Below are positions 7,999-15,620 of a stretch of 50,824 nucleotides of DNA, in pieces. The number at the start of each line of letters is the position of its first letter. The first letter of the stretch is position 1. Under the pieces are notes generated by a model, which saw only the letters and a program-made list of their open reading frames with translations, did not search any database and had not been told where the DNA came from. Origin of the DNA: Deinococcus radiotolerans (GTDB lineage: Bacteria > Deinococcota > Deinococci > Deinococcales > Deinococcaceae); contig NZ_BMPE01000023.1 of the NCBI RefSeq assembly GCF_014647435.1, positions 1 to 50,824 on the forward strand. The letters run 5' to 3'. Position numbers and translations under genes: made by a program.

Positions 7999-9549
7999 TC
8001 AGCTGGCGGTGGCCACCGGCTCGTACTGGCGGTGAAGGTCCATCAGGCTCAGGGTGTCACCGTCGAACAGCGTGACCTTCGGGCCGTCCACGGCCAGGAT
8101 CATGACCACGTGTCCCTGGCGCTTGTGCCGCCACTGCTTGCCCTTGGCGACGTGCTCGGCCTGCGGGACGGGGATCTCCGGGACGTAGTCCAGGCGCTGG
8201 ATGCGGCCCAGCTGGGCGTGCACGCTGCGGTCGATGGTGGACGTGTCGTGGTTGACCAGCTGGACGCGGTACGTCGCGGCGGTGACCAGTTCGACCACGC
8301 CGTCGATGCCGCCGATGCGGACGCCGTCGCCGGGTTTGAGCATCGGGTCGGTCCCCAGGGCGCTGGAGGCACCCTCCGCGGCTTTCTCCGCGCCGACCGC
8401 GCCGATCAGGCGGTCCAGGGCGCGGTAGAACAGCGTTTTCATGTTGGCCGCCTCGCGCTGCGCTTCGCGGCTGGCGGTCAGTCCGGCGAGGTTGATCTCG
8501 TCGGCGGTGAGGCGCGTCCACCACTGCGCGCGGGGCAGGTCTCGCACCGGGGTGTTCTCGTTCAGCGTCTTGTTGACCAGGGTGCCGCCGTACCGGATCA
8601 GCAGCGCCATCTCGTTACTCTTGCGGCCCCAGCTGGTGCGGGCGGCCAGTTCCGCCTGGGGGACCGGGCGGATCTCGCTGACGCTGGCCAGCGCCGCGGC
8701 CGCCGCGCCCGGAACCTGTGCAGTACTCGTGGCGGTATCGATCCGACCACCAGCGGTGCCACTGTCCAGATCCTGAGAGGGCGTGTGACCCCTGGCCGCG
8801 CCAGCGGCCGCGCCGTCAGGCGCCTGCCCTTGATCCGTTGACCCTCCTGCCCCTGAGGAGGAGAAGGCGGCAGTCCCGGGGCTGGGGGGACGCTCCCCTT
8901 CTTCTTCTCTTTCCTTTCCTTGTTCTTCCCCCTTTTCTTTGAGTGTTCCACTGGTGAGAACAGGGGTGTTCTCAGTGTCGGAACAGGGGTGTTCTCGCAT
9001 TGAGAACAGGTTTTTTCCGAAATTGGTCTTGGTGCCCAGAAAACCTGTACTCACAGTGAGAGCAGGTTTTTCTGCCGCTTCCGGAATACCTGTACTCACA
9101 GTGGGAACAGGTTTTTTCGGGCGGCCCGGACCCCGCTTCTGCGCCTGTTTGGCTTCGAGGCCTGCGAGGTACGTGGCGTGCAGGCGGCTCAGTTCATCGA
9201 AGTCGACCCACCAGATCTCAGGGCGCGACGTCTTCTGGTCACCGGGCTGGAAGCTGAACACCTGGGGCAGGGCCTTGAGGACGTCCGCCTTGGCCTCGTC
9301 GAGGCGGCGGGCAGTCCACTTGGTGATCGTGCGGGTGTACCGGGTGCTCAGGCGGGCACCCCGGTCCCCTTCGCCCGCCCAGCTGATGATCAGGTAGGCG
9401 AACGCGAAGGCGTCGGTCCCGGCGACGGGCATGAACTCGTCACGCAGGTAGTTGGGAATGATCGTGAAGCCGTAGTTAAAGCTGCCCTTCGCCTTGACGG
9501 CGAGGGTGGGGGTGGTGACGCCGTTTTCGGCGGCCTGTGATGCATTCAC
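7999..9549 (-). CDS. Replication initiator protein (RepA-like) with embedded iterons
   Basis: 516 aa. Residues ~25-130 look like a winged-helix initiator domain (FNYGFTIIPNYLRDEF, AFAFAYLIISWAGEGDRGAR, ARRLDEAKADVLKALPQVFS). Residues ~144-198 are low-complexity with a recurring TVSTGF-like phrase, because the DNA underneath is a repeat cluster. Residues ~200-290 are charged and disordered. The C-terminal ~220 residues form another domain of unknown fold. A DNA-binding N-domain, a repeat-bearing linker and a C-terminal partner domain match the layout of lambda O-type initiators, whose origin lies inside the gene. That parallel is structural; no sequence homology is claimed. A candidate promoter lies at 9642-9670. 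Confidence 0.75.
   Translation of the reverse strand: MNASQAAENGVTTPTLAVKAKGSFNYGFTIIPNYLRDEFMPVAGTDAFAFAYLIISWAGEGDRGARLSTRYTRTITKWTARRLDEAKADVLKALPQVFSFQPGDQKTSRPEIWWVDFDELSRLHATYLAGLEAKQAQKRGPGRPKKPVPTVSTGIPEAAEKPALTVSTGFLGTKTNFGKNLFSMREHPCSDTENTPVLTSGTLKEKGEEQGKEREEEGERPPSPGTAAFSSSGAGGSTDQGQAPDGAAAGAARGHTPSQDLDSGTAGGRIDTATSTAQVPGAAAAALASVSEIRPVPQAELAARTSWGRKSNEMALLIRYGGTLVNKTLNENTPVRDLPRAQWWTRLTADEINLAGLTASREAQREAANMKTLFYRALDRLIGAVGAEKAAEGASSALGTDPMLKPGDGVRIGGIDGVVELVTAATYRVQLVNHDTSTIDRSVHAQLGRIQRLDYVPEIPVPQAEHVAKGKQWRHKRQGHVVMILAVDGPKVTLFDGDTLSLMDLHRQYEPVATAS
8893..8940 (+). other. Polypyrimidine tract beside the iterons, possible unwinding element
   Basis: Forty-seven of 48 bases on the + strand are C or T; the only exception is G at 8922. 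It lies 15 bp from the first iteron and encodes a Lys/Glu-rich stretch of the initiator. A strand-asymmetric tract next to iterons is the arrangement seen at lambda-type origins, where duplex opening starts. The unwinding role is inference. Confidence 0.5.
8956..9118 (+). repeat. Iteron cluster inside the initiator gene, putative replication origin
   Basis: Five copies of a ~17-bp unit read rightward near 8956 (GAGAACAGGGGTGTTCTC), 8980 (GGAACAGGGGTGTTCTC), 9001 (TGAGAACAGGTTTTTTC), 9056 (GTGAGAGCAGGTTTTTC) and 9101 (GTGGGAACAGGTTTTTTC). Inverted copies lie at 9039 (GAAAACCTGTACTCAC) and 9084 (GAATACCTGTACTCAC), so 9038-9073 and 9084-9118 form palindromic pairs. The first two units are themselves palindromic. 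Such arrays are the usual binding sites of plasmid and phage initiators. Nothing comparable occurs elsewhere in the operon. Confidence 0.75.
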
Positions 9550-9626
9550 GGTGGTTCCTCGGACAGCCCACCTTCCCGGGTGGCGAGGGCCTGCGGCGTG
9601 GGTGCCGCTTCAGTCAATTGACCGGA

Positions 9627-9670
9627 GCACGTATGCCGTCTAAGATACGTGCAGGCCGACAGCCTCGTAA
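9627..9670 (-). promoter_or_regulatory. Probable promoter and operator of the initiator gene
   Basis: A perfect 8-bp inverted repeat, GCACGTAT and ATACGTGC separated by 10 bp (9627-9652), overlaps a leftward -10 candidate TATCTT (9642-9647). A weak -35 TTACGA (9665-9670) lies 17 bp upstream. The position, 78-121 bp upstream of the initiator start, fits an autoregulated rep promoter. A second hairpin (CCGTGT/ACACGG) lies near 9728-9745. Confidence 0.5.
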
Positions 9671-9813
9671 GAGGCCGTTTTGGCGCAGAGGGGTCTCAAT
9701 CCATCCGCATCAGCTGTATCCCGCTCCGTGTTTCCCGACACGGGGCGGGTTCCTTTCAGGCAGATGTCAGCGGTGCCTTACCGGGATGATGCGAATGTAT
9801 CACGCTCATGTGA

Positions 9814-10419
9814 TCAAGGCTCCTTTTTCACGAGGTCCTGGAACTCCTCTGGCCAGCGCTGGGCGTGCCACTTCAACTCCCAGCGCAGATCACCCCCCTT
9901 CAGGCCCTTCAGGGCGTCCAGGCGGGCTTCCATCATCTGCGGGGTGAAGTTCGTCGGGTGCCACGGTGCGCCGGGCCGCAGCAGCACAGCTCGCACCTCG
10001 GCTTCGAACGCAGCGACGCGTTCTTTGCGAGCGTCCGCCTCATCCTTCGTGACCGGCGCGGCCGGACCTGGCGGGGCGAACACCGGCGGATCGGGATCTT
10101 CCGCCTCGAGGCTCGGGGTGACGATCAGGTACCGCGTGCCGCTGTGGTTGTCTAGGCGCACGTCGTGCAGCGTCCAGCCGACCGCCTCGGCGACCGTTCG
10201 GGCTTCCTCCGGGCTGGGCTCCCCGCCGCGCGGGCGGGATAGGACCATCCGGTCGCCGTCAACGTCGGCGATCACCCGGACGCGCAGGCCGTTCGGGAGG
10301 TTCACCGGCACCTGCTTCGTGTCCCGGCGCGCCTCGGCCATGGCCAGCGCGAGCTGCTCGGCGAGGCGGTTGGCGCCCGCTTCCGCCTTGAACGTCTCGG
10401 GCTCGTCGAAGAGCGTCAC
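9814..10419 (-). CDS. Hypothetical protein, 201 aa
   Basis: It starts at GTG 10419 in a GTGA overlap with the preceding gene. The N-half has an alternating beta pattern (VNLPNGLRVRVIADVDGDRM). The C-half is helical and rich in Lys, Glu and Trp (WELKWHAQRWPEEFQDLVKK). No family recognised. It is the last gene before the 265-bp gap carrying the initiator promoter. Confidence 0.7.
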   Translation of the reverse strand: MTLFDEPETFKAEAGANRLAEQLALAMAEARRDTKQVPVNLPNGLRVRVIADVDGDRMVLSRPRGGEPSPEEARTVAEAVGWTLHDVRLDNHSGTRYLIVTPSLEAEDPDPPVFAPPGPAAPVTKDEADARKERVAAFEAEVRAVLLRPGAPWHPTNFTPQMMEARLDALKGLKGGDLRWELKWHAQRWPEEFQDLVKKEP

Positions 10420-10649
10420 GGGGGGCCCTGCCGGGTCAGGGGGTTCGCCTCGCGGTCCACCAGGGCGCGCGTGGCGTCGAGCAGCAGGGCCTGCCCGGCC
10501 GGGGCGTGCACGAACGCATGCACCCGGTCGACGTCCTCGTCGGGGTTGGGGTCGGTGCGGACCACCACCACGAGCACGGCCACGTTCGGCAGTTGTTGCG
10601 CCTGGACGAGCACGTCCTCCAGGCCGTCGATGACGCGCCGCACGCTCAC
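10416..10649 (-). CDS. Hypothetical protein, 77 aa
   Basis: GTG start at 10649 within a GTGA overlap; the longer upstream frame is a shadow of neighbouring genes. A hydrophobic strand (NVAVLVVVVRTDPNPDED) precedes an acidic patch, suggesting a small alpha/beta protein. It overlaps the next gene by GTGA. No family recognised. Confidence 0.6.
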   Translation of the reverse strand: MSVRRVIDGLEDVLVQAQQLPNVAVLVVVVRTDPNPDEDVDRVHAFVHAPAGQALLLDATRALVDREANPLTRQGPP

Positions 10650-10822
10650 GGCTCGGTCGGGTCCTGGGGCAGGTCCTGCAGGAGCTGGTCGACCTGGCGG
10701 TTCAGGGTGACGGTCTGCCAGACGAACAGGCCGAGCGCGCCGCCCATCGTGCCGATCAGGAACGCGACCAGCAGCAGCAGCGCGTACTGCCACGCGGCCA
10801 GCACCACCACCTCGCCGGTCAC
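10646..10822 (-). CDS. Small single-pass membrane protein, 58 aa
   Basis: GTG start at 10822 in a GTGA overlap with the upstream gene. Residues ~7-33 form one long hydrophobic helix (AAWQYALLLLVAFLIGTMGG), followed by a soluble, acidic C-tail (QVDQLLQDLPQDPTEP). The size and layout recall phage accessory membrane proteins, but nothing specific identifies it as a holin. The overlap at its 3' end couples it to the next gene. Confidence 0.6.
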   Translation of the reverse strand: MTGEVVVLAAWQYALLLLVAFLIGTMGGALGLFVWQTVTLNRQVDQLLQDLPQDPTEP

Positions 10823-11163
10823 GCCTGCACTCCGCGCGGGCCGGGCGTCAGGTCCGCCAGGGCGGCGTCCAGCGCGTCGAGGCTCAGCACGCCGTACGGG
10901 TCCTCGATCAGGCCTTCCTCGGCGAGGAGCATGGTGCTGAGCAGGCTGCTCCTCGCCACCAGGACCTGCGCGGCGCTCATCGGCTCGGGCAGCTGCTGAT
11001 GCGCGCGCAGGTGGTCGCGCAGCGCCTCGAAGGCTCCCGTGGGACTGCCGTGCTCCCCGGCCAGTTGGAGGGAGACGTTCAGGCTGCCGGCCAGGGTCAG
11101 GGCGGTCGAGCGGACCGGCAGGTCCGGGTGGGGGGGCGGGGTGGTGGGCTGCAGGGTGGGCAT
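10819..11163 (-). CDS. Hypothetical protein, 114 aa
   Basis: ATG 11163 is preceded by GAGGTGA. Mostly helical, with two leucine-rich segments (ALTLAGSLNVSLQLAGEHG and VARSSLLSTMLLAEEG). No domain recognised. The gene heads a sub-block of the operon 76 bp downstream of an operator-like palindrome (11240-11261). Confidence 0.65.
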   Translation of the reverse strand: MPTLQPTTPPPHPDLPVRSTALTLAGSLNVSLQLAGEHGSPTGAFEALRDHLRAHQQLPEPMSAAQVLVARSSLLSTMLLAEEGLIEDPYGVLSLDALDAALADLTPGPRGVQA

Positions 11164-11239
11164 GGGTCACCTCGGGGATGGGTGAAGCCCCAGCCGGGTG
11201 GCTGAGGCGGTCTGGGTCAGGCCGGGTGGTCAGGCAACG

Positions 11240-11261
11240 TCACATAATCCGTATTACGTGA
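11240..11261. promoter_or_regulatory. 22-bp operator-like inverted repeat
   Basis: TCACATAAT and ATTACGTGA are separated by CCGT; 8 of 9 arm positions pair. It sits in the only sizeable gap (11164-11266) between two parts of the leftward operon and is AT-rich against its surroundings. Outer flanks AACG and CGTT extend the symmetry. It could bind a dimeric regulator. I found no second copy. Confidence 0.5.
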
Positions 11262-11266
11262 TGGCG

Positions 11267-11536
11267 TTACCCGGTCCGGCGGTTTGAGGGGGGGACGCTG
11301 ACCTGCAGGTGGGCGGGGCCGCGGCCGTGCTTGATCTTCAGCACGTACCCCTGCGCTTCGAGGTGCGCCCGGGCGTCGGGGGTGAGGGGCAGGTCGAGGG
11401 AGAACGTGTCCTGCCCCCGCCGCAGCGCCCGCTGGAGTTCGTACTCGGCCCGTTCGAGCTGCGCGTCGGTGGGGTTGATCCCGCCCTGCTGCGCGCGGGC
11501 CTGGGCGGCCGGGGTGACGGTCACGGTGCGCGTCAT
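11267..11536 (-). CDS. Hypothetical protein, 89 aa
   Basis: ATG 11536 overlaps the stop of the upstream gene (ATGA). Helical N-half (PTDAQLERAEYELQRALRRG), then a basic beta-rich end (LEAQGYVLKIKHGRGPAHLQ). The latter half could be a small nucleic-acid-binding or swivel-type fold, but no family is recognised. Confidence 0.65.
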   Translation of the reverse strand: MTRTVTVTPAAQARAQQGGINPTDAQLERAEYELQRALRRGQDTFSLDLPLTPDARAHLEAQGYVLKIKHGRGPAHLQVSVPPSNRRTG

Positions 11537-12372
11537 GAGGCGTCCTGGGTCTGCCGGGCGGCCTGCTCGAACAGCTGGGCGGGTGTCTGGTCGAGGCGGC
11601 GCAGGTCGGCCGCCCACAGCCAGACGTCCTGGCCCGGCGGGATCTCGTGGCGGCGCCGGAGGTCGGCGCGCAGGCGGTCGAGTGGCGCGGGCGGTTCGGG
11701 CACGTCGAGCAGCTGCACCCCTGGGCCTTCGGCGTCCACGCGCTCGGCGTTCTGGCTGTTCACGCGGGTGTAGCGCGCCAGGAACGTCGGGAAGTGCTGA
11801 CGCATCCAGCCCTCGCTGACGTGCAGCATCCCGGCGTTCAGGGCGTCCTCGTGGGTGAGGTCACTCAGGCGCACCAGCCGGACGTGGGTGGGCTGCGCGG
11901 CGAAGCGGGCGAGGTGCGCGCGCAGCGTGTCGGGCTTGCGCCAGCGGGTCGGGGCGCGCCCGAAATCCCAGCGGTAGTCGCCTTCCTCGTCGGGCTGGTA
12001 CCCGGTGCGCTGGAGGTCCTCGATGCTGCCCCGGATCAGTTCGGACAGCAGGGGCTCACGCACGGGCAGCCACTCGGCGCGCGCGTACCCGTCCGCGCCG
12101 TAGTCCACGGCCACGTGGCCGGCCTTCCAGGCGCCGACCCGCCAGCGTTCCTTGATGGCCACCGGTCGGCCGACCTTCAGGGCCGGGCGGAGCACCAGGA
12201 CCTCGTCGGGCAGGTGGAACGCCACGGCCGCGCTGTCCGGCTCGGGGACGGCCTGCACGTCGGCGGGAACGGGCGTGCCGTCAGGCGTGTGAAGCGGCCG
12301 GCTGAAGTGCGTGACGGCACCTGCGGTTTTCAGCTGGAGGATGAGGGGTGTGGTCAACCGGAGGCTGTTCAT
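11533..12372 (-). CDS. Hypothetical protein resembling phage ASCH-type proteins
   Basis: 279 aa, first gene of the leftward operon. The pattern KVGRPVAIKERWRVG, then THVRLVRLSDLTHEDALNAG, is reminiscent of phage proteins of the ASCH type ('vGDriwVREtW ... v.l..it.EDA..EGi'), which have a PUA-like RNA-binding fold. The match is partial and the middle of the protein is unassigned. No signal peptide. Confidence 0.65.
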   Translation of the reverse strand: MNSLRLTTPLILQLKTAGAVTHFSRPLHTPDGTPVPADVQAVPEPDSAAVAFHLPDEVLVLRPALKVGRPVAIKERWRVGAWKAGHVAVDYGADGYARAEWLPVREPLLSELIRGSIEDLQRTGYQPDEEGDYRWDFGRAPTRWRKPDTLRAHLARFAAQPTHVRLVRLSDLTHEDALNAGMLHVSEGWMRQHFPTFLARYTRVNSQNAERVDAEGPGVQLLDVPEPPAPLDRLRADLRRRHEIPPGQDVWLWAADLRRLDQTPAQLFEQAARQTQDAS

Positions 12373-12428
12373 GCGGTCTCCTGTGCCGCCCAGCTGAGGC
12401 TGGGGCGGGGGGGGGCGGTGTGGGGGGC

Positions 12429-12434
12429 TATGCT
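12429..12434 (+). promoter_or_regulatory. -10 element for leaderless recombinase mRNA
   Basis: TATGCT ends exactly 6 nt before ATG 12441, with no ribosome site between. The same 6-nt spacing occurs at 16502, 19212, 21474 and 37624, fitting leaderless transcription as known in Deinococcus. Confidence 0.55.
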
Positions 12435-12440
12435 GGGCGC

Positions 12441-13415
12441 ATGTCGCTCGCGCTCGTGCAGCACAACCTGGAGTTGCAGGCCCGCGCCGACCGGGTCGCG
12501 GCGCTCGAACCCGAAGCGCGGCGCCGCGAGGCGGTGCGCGCCGCGCGGGACTCGGACGTGGAGGCGCTGTGGGCGCTGGTGGAGTCGTTCCTGGTGACGC
12601 AGGGCCAGCGGGGCGCGCGGGTGAGTCACCACACCCTGTCGAGTTACCGCACCGGCCTGCAGGTGTTCCTGGACTGGGCGGGCCCGGCGGGCGTGAGCCT
12701 GCTGCGCCCGGGCGGCAGTGACGGGTACCGATTTACTCGGCACCTGGAGGGCCTGAAGCTGGCGCCGTCGAGTGTCCGCACGCGCCTGGCGGCCGCGCGG
12801 GCGCTGTACGGGGCGCTGCGCTGGAGTGGCGCGACCGACGCCGCGCCGTTCACGGACGTCCGCACCGCGCCTGATCCGACGCCGCGGCACGAGAAGCGCA
12901 AGCCGTACAGCGACGCGGACCTCGCGGCGATGCTGCTCGCGGCCGGGCCACAGGAGACGGTGATCGTGCTGCTCGGCGCGCACTGCGGGCTGCGCAACGC
13001 GGAGATGCGGTCCCTGGCGTGGGGCGACGTGCACCTGGAGGGTGAGGCGCCGTTCGTGAACGTGCAGGGCAAGCGCGGGCGGCGCCAGGACGTGGCGCTG
13101 TCCCGCTCGGCGGCCGCGGCGCTCCGGGCGTGGCGGGGGATGCGGGGCGCGGTGAAACCGAGCGACCCGGTGCTGCTGATCCGCTCGTCGCGGAACGTGG
13201 GCCGCGCGGTCGAGCGGGTCTGCCGGGCCGCGGGCGTCACGTACGAGGGCCGCGAGGTGCACGGCCTGCGCCACAGCGCCGGCACAAAGGTCTACGTGGC
13301 GACCAACGACCTGCTGGCGGTGCGGGACACGCTGCGCCACCGCACCATCGACAGCAGCGAGATCTACGTCGATTACGCCCGCGCGCAGAAACCGAAGGTC
13401 AACGCGGACTGGTGA
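12441..13415 (+). CDS. Tyrosine recombinase / integrase
   Basis: 324 aa. A SAM-like core-binding domain spans ~residues 45-130 (SHHTLSSYRTGLQVFLDWAG) and a catalytic domain ~150-320. All active-site residues are visible: Arg185 in HCGLRNAEM, Lys211 in VQGKRGRRQD, His274 and Arg277 in VHGLRHSAG, His300 in TLRHRTIDS, and the nucleophile Tyr309 in SEIYVDY. It cuts and rejoins DNA at two sites, as in integration, dimer resolution or inversion. It is divergent from the leftward operon. No directly repeated att core was found, so multimer resolution of the plasmid is as likely as integration. Confidence 0.9.
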   Translation: MSLALVQHNLELQARADRVAALEPEARRREAVRAARDSDVEALWALVESFLVTQGQRGARVSHHTLSSYRTGLQVFLDWAGPAGVSLLRPGGSDGYRFTRHLEGLKLAPSSVRTRLAAARALYGALRWSGATDAAPFTDVRTAPDPTPRHEKRKPYSDADLAAMLLAAGPQETVIVLLGAHCGLRNAEMRSLAWGDVHLEGEAPFVNVQGKRGRRQDVALSRSAAAALRAWRGMRGAVKPSDPVLLIRSSRNVGRAVERVCRAAGVTYEGREVHGLRHSAGTKVYVATNDLLAVRDTLRHRTIDSSEIYVDYARAQKPKVNADW

Positions 13416-13463
13416 ACGCCCGTCGCCCGGGTATGACATCGTACTCGGCGGAGGGAAAACTGC

Positions 13464-13598
13464 ATGTCAAACTTCACGAGCTGGTGGCAACGCACTCCGA
13501 AGGCCAATAAGCAAGTGCTGCTGGTGCTCTGCTACACGTTCATTGCAACGCTTGGCATCAACATAGGCCGGGCGTTGTTCCAGGCCCTGCACGGCTGA
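13464..13598 (+). CDS. Small membrane protein, 44 aa
   Basis: A short frame with GGAGGG 8 nt before ATG 13464. The product starts with a polar, tryptophan-containing head (MSNFTSWWQRTPKANK), followed by one transmembrane helix (QVLLVLCYTFIATLGINIGR). It lies 48 bp after the recombinase and ends just before a strong terminator. Function unknown. Confidence 0.55.
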   Translation: MSNFTSWWQRTPKANKQVLLVLCYTFIATLGINIGRALFQALHG

Positions 13599-13611
13599 CC
13601 CTCATCGATAG

Positions 13612-13639
13612 GCGTGGCGTGGCATCTGCCACGCCACGC
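13612..13639. terminator. Bidirectional terminator
   Basis: A perfect 12-bp stem (GCGTGGCGTGGC / GCCACGCCACGC) with loop ATCT. It separates the rightward 13464-13598 gene from the leftward 13647-14183 gene. Confidence 0.8.
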
Positions 13640-13646
13640 TTCTCTA

Positions 13647-14183
13647 TCAGCGCCGCCTGCGGCCTTTGTTCTTCGGGCCTTTCTTGCCCGCCCGGACGGC
13701 CGGGCGGGCCTGTGGGGGCTTGGGTTTGGCCTGGGGCGGCTGGGGCGGGGCGGGCGCGGCCGCGCGGGCTGGTTTGGGGGGCGGCCGGTCGGGGATCTCG
13801 CGGCCGCCGTGGATGGGGCCGTGCTGGCCCCAGAAGTCGATGCTCTCGTTCGGGTGGGGCGCGCGGACCTCGCTCTGCGCGACGACCAGCATGAAGGTGC
13901 GCGGCGCCTGGCCCGCCTCGTGATGCGTGAACGCCCAGGCGTACGCGGTGACGCCCGGCACCAGGCGGTGCGTGCCGAGTTCTGAAGGTGCGATGGGCCG
14001 CAGGACGCGGGTGGGTACGCCCCGCTCGATTCGCACCACGAACACCTGCAGGTGCGCGATTGCCTCGCGCATCAGGGTCAGGCCGTCACTGGTGTGACGC
14101 GGGGGCAGCTGGGTGGGCGTGAAGTGAATGCGCGCGAGGTCCATCCGGGGCAGCAGGGCGGACAGGAGTACGGGACTGATCAT
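13647..14183 (-). CDS. Hypothetical protein with basic, proline-rich tail, 178 aa
   Basis: ATG 14183 follows GAGAGG with 6 nt spacing. The folded part (residues ~1-125) has alternating strands (IAHLQVFVVRIERGVPTRV) and a histidine-rich patch (AFTHHEAGQAPRTFML). The last ~50 residues are Pro/Ala/Lys/Arg-rich and end in KKGPKNKGRRRR, a likely nucleic-acid-binding tail. No family recognised. The gene ends at the shared terminator. Confidence 0.7.
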   Translation of the reverse strand: MISPVLLSALLPRMDLARIHFTPTQLPPRHTSDGLTLMREAIAHLQVFVVRIERGVPTRVLRPIAPSELGTHRLVPGVTAYAWAFTHHEAGQAPRTFMLVVAQSEVRAPHPNESIDFWGQHGPIHGGREIPDRPPPKPARAAAPAPPQPPQAKPKPPQARPAVRAGKKGPKNKGRRRR

Positions 14184-14348
14184 GGACGGCCTCTCTGAAC
14201 GGGGCGGCGGGCGGGGCGGTCTGCGGGGGCACCTCCAGGGGTGGACTGGCCAGGGTGGGCCGCTGGCCTGCGGCGGGTGGTCGGGCGGCAGCGGCGGTGG
14301 CCGCCTGAGCCCGGTGCGGGAGGGCGGGGGGCCCTCCGGAGGGGAGCG

Positions 14349-14747
14349 TCAGCGGATGCGGAGCAGACGCAGCACGCGGCGCCACGGCGTGAAGGTCTGG
14401 ACTTCGCGGGGGAGCGGCACCAGGCGGGTGTCGCCGGGCGGATCTGGCGCCTCGGGCCACGTGACGCGCAGCTGCCCAGTGGGCTCGTCATCGAGCAGCT
14501 GGTACGTCACGCGGTACCCGATGCGGTGGAATTCGAACGCCAGCCGGACGACCTGCTCCGGCTGGACGTGCAGGTCCAGGAACGTGGTCCTGCGCGCGGC
14601 TTCGAGCACCTCGCCGTGCAGGAGCTGCTCGAACTGCGCGGCGATCTGTTCGTCGGGCGTGAGGAGTGGGTTGTGCGCCTGGTGGATGCGCGCGGCCTCC
14701 TGCGCCGTCAGGTGCGGCTCGTCCTGCGTTGTCTTGATGAGCGCCAT
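14349..14747 (-). CDS. Hypothetical protein, 132 aa
   Basis: CAGGAG lies 5 nt before ATG 14747. Helical N-half (PDEQIAAQFEQLLHGEVLEA), then a beta-rich section with VVRLAFEFHRIGYRVTYQLL, and a basic end (PWRRVLRLLRIR). No family recognised. Directly upstream, its leader would contain the tRNA-like hairpin at 14763-14808, which could affect expression. Confidence 0.7.
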   Translation of the reverse strand: MALIKTTQDEPHLTAQEAARIHQAHNPLLTPDEQIAAQFEQLLHGEVLEAARRTTFLDLHVQPEQVVRLAFEFHRIGYRVTYQLLDDEPTGQLRVTWPEAPDPPGDTRLVPLPREVQTFTPWRRVLRLLRIR

Positions 14748-14762
14748 AAGGTCTCCTGTGGG

Positions 14763-14808
14763 TCCCGGTGGCGGGAGTCGAACCCGCGCGGTCCGGCCTG
14801 GACCGGGA
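14763..14808 (-). ncRNA. tRNA-like minihelix A (no anticodon arm)
   Basis: Read leftward, a canonical T-arm (GCGGG, loop TTCGACT, CCCGC at 14787-14771) is followed by CACCGGGA. Its ACCGGGA pairs over 7 bp with TCCCGGT at 14808-14802. Only 14 nt lie between acceptor and T-arm, so there is no D or anticodon arm. The T-arm also resembles the 3' end of tmRNA and many tRNAs, so it may be a fossil attachment-site fragment. It lies 16 bp before the start of the 14349-14747 gene. Confidence 0.45.
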
Positions 14809-15620
14809 TAAACCCCCCGGTGACGGGGGGTGTGCCATGGCTCAGTGTCGTCTGGGCGGGGGGCTGCGGGAACGGGGGTGGGGTGTGTTCAGCGTGGATC
14901 TCCGGTGCCGGGTTTGACCCCCCGGCGGGGCGGTGGGGCGGCCTGCGGGCCGTCGCGTATGGAGGGGCCGCGCGGTGCTGGGGCATGGGCGGGCGCCCTC
15001 CACGGGCGAGCATCAAGAGGTGGGGCCGCCCTCGTCGGTGGGCGGCCCCTGAGGACCGTGCAGCCTGGGGGCTGCGGCGCTGTGCTGGAGGTGGGTCCGC
15101 GCGTTTGCCCAGGCGGGTGGGGTGACATCCCGGTGTGCAGGGCCGCCAGGGGCGGTTCGCTGCGGGTGGGGGGGCTGTCCACGGGCCGTGCACCAGGGGG
15201 TGCGTGCCTGCCGGTCCATGCCCGGCTCAGACTCCTGCGCGGCTGATCGGCGCGGGCGGGACGCCTGCTCACTGCGGACCGGTGCCGCCGGTCGCGGGAC
15301 GCACCTGACCCACGGCGTCATAGGCGGGCTCAGCACTTGTCGGGCTCCCCCGTGCACGGGAGGCGCTGAGCACCCCAGATCTGGGGGCGGGGCTCGCCAG
15401 GGCCCCTCTTTGGGAGTTCCGAACCTGAGTCCCGGCGCAGGAGGTTCGCGCGGTCAACCGGGGGCCGGTGCAGGAGGCCGCTTCGGTGTCTCGCTGGTCG
15501 CCGCTCTGGGGAGCGGGGGGAAGGCCTGGGCGCACGGTGCGCCTGGGCGGAGGTGATCACGCCGCTGCCTAAGCGGCGCCGATTCCGTCTCCGACTTACC
15601 AGGGTCGGGGGGAGGCGGTG

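Noticed and set aside
7492..8841. Long rightward frame (449 codons) opposite the initiator and HTH genes
   Set aside because: Its sequence is the GC-rich shadow of the leftward genes: composition is Gly/Arg/Val/Gln-rich, with no domain and no ribosome site.
9627..9652. Radiation/desiccation response motif (DdrO site) at the inverted repeats near rep, 11240 and the XRE operators
   Set aside because: None matches the TTATGTCAT-type palindrome; arm sequences differ.
12348..14820. attL/attR pair for the tyrosine recombinase
   Set aside because: I looked for a direct repeat of the tRNA-like T-arm sequences or another core near the gene and saw none; only resemblance to tRNA/tmRNA 3' ends exists.
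15561..15577. 5-bp stem and 7-nt loop resembling an anticodon arm
   Set aside because: No T-arm or acceptor is found at the required distance on either strand.
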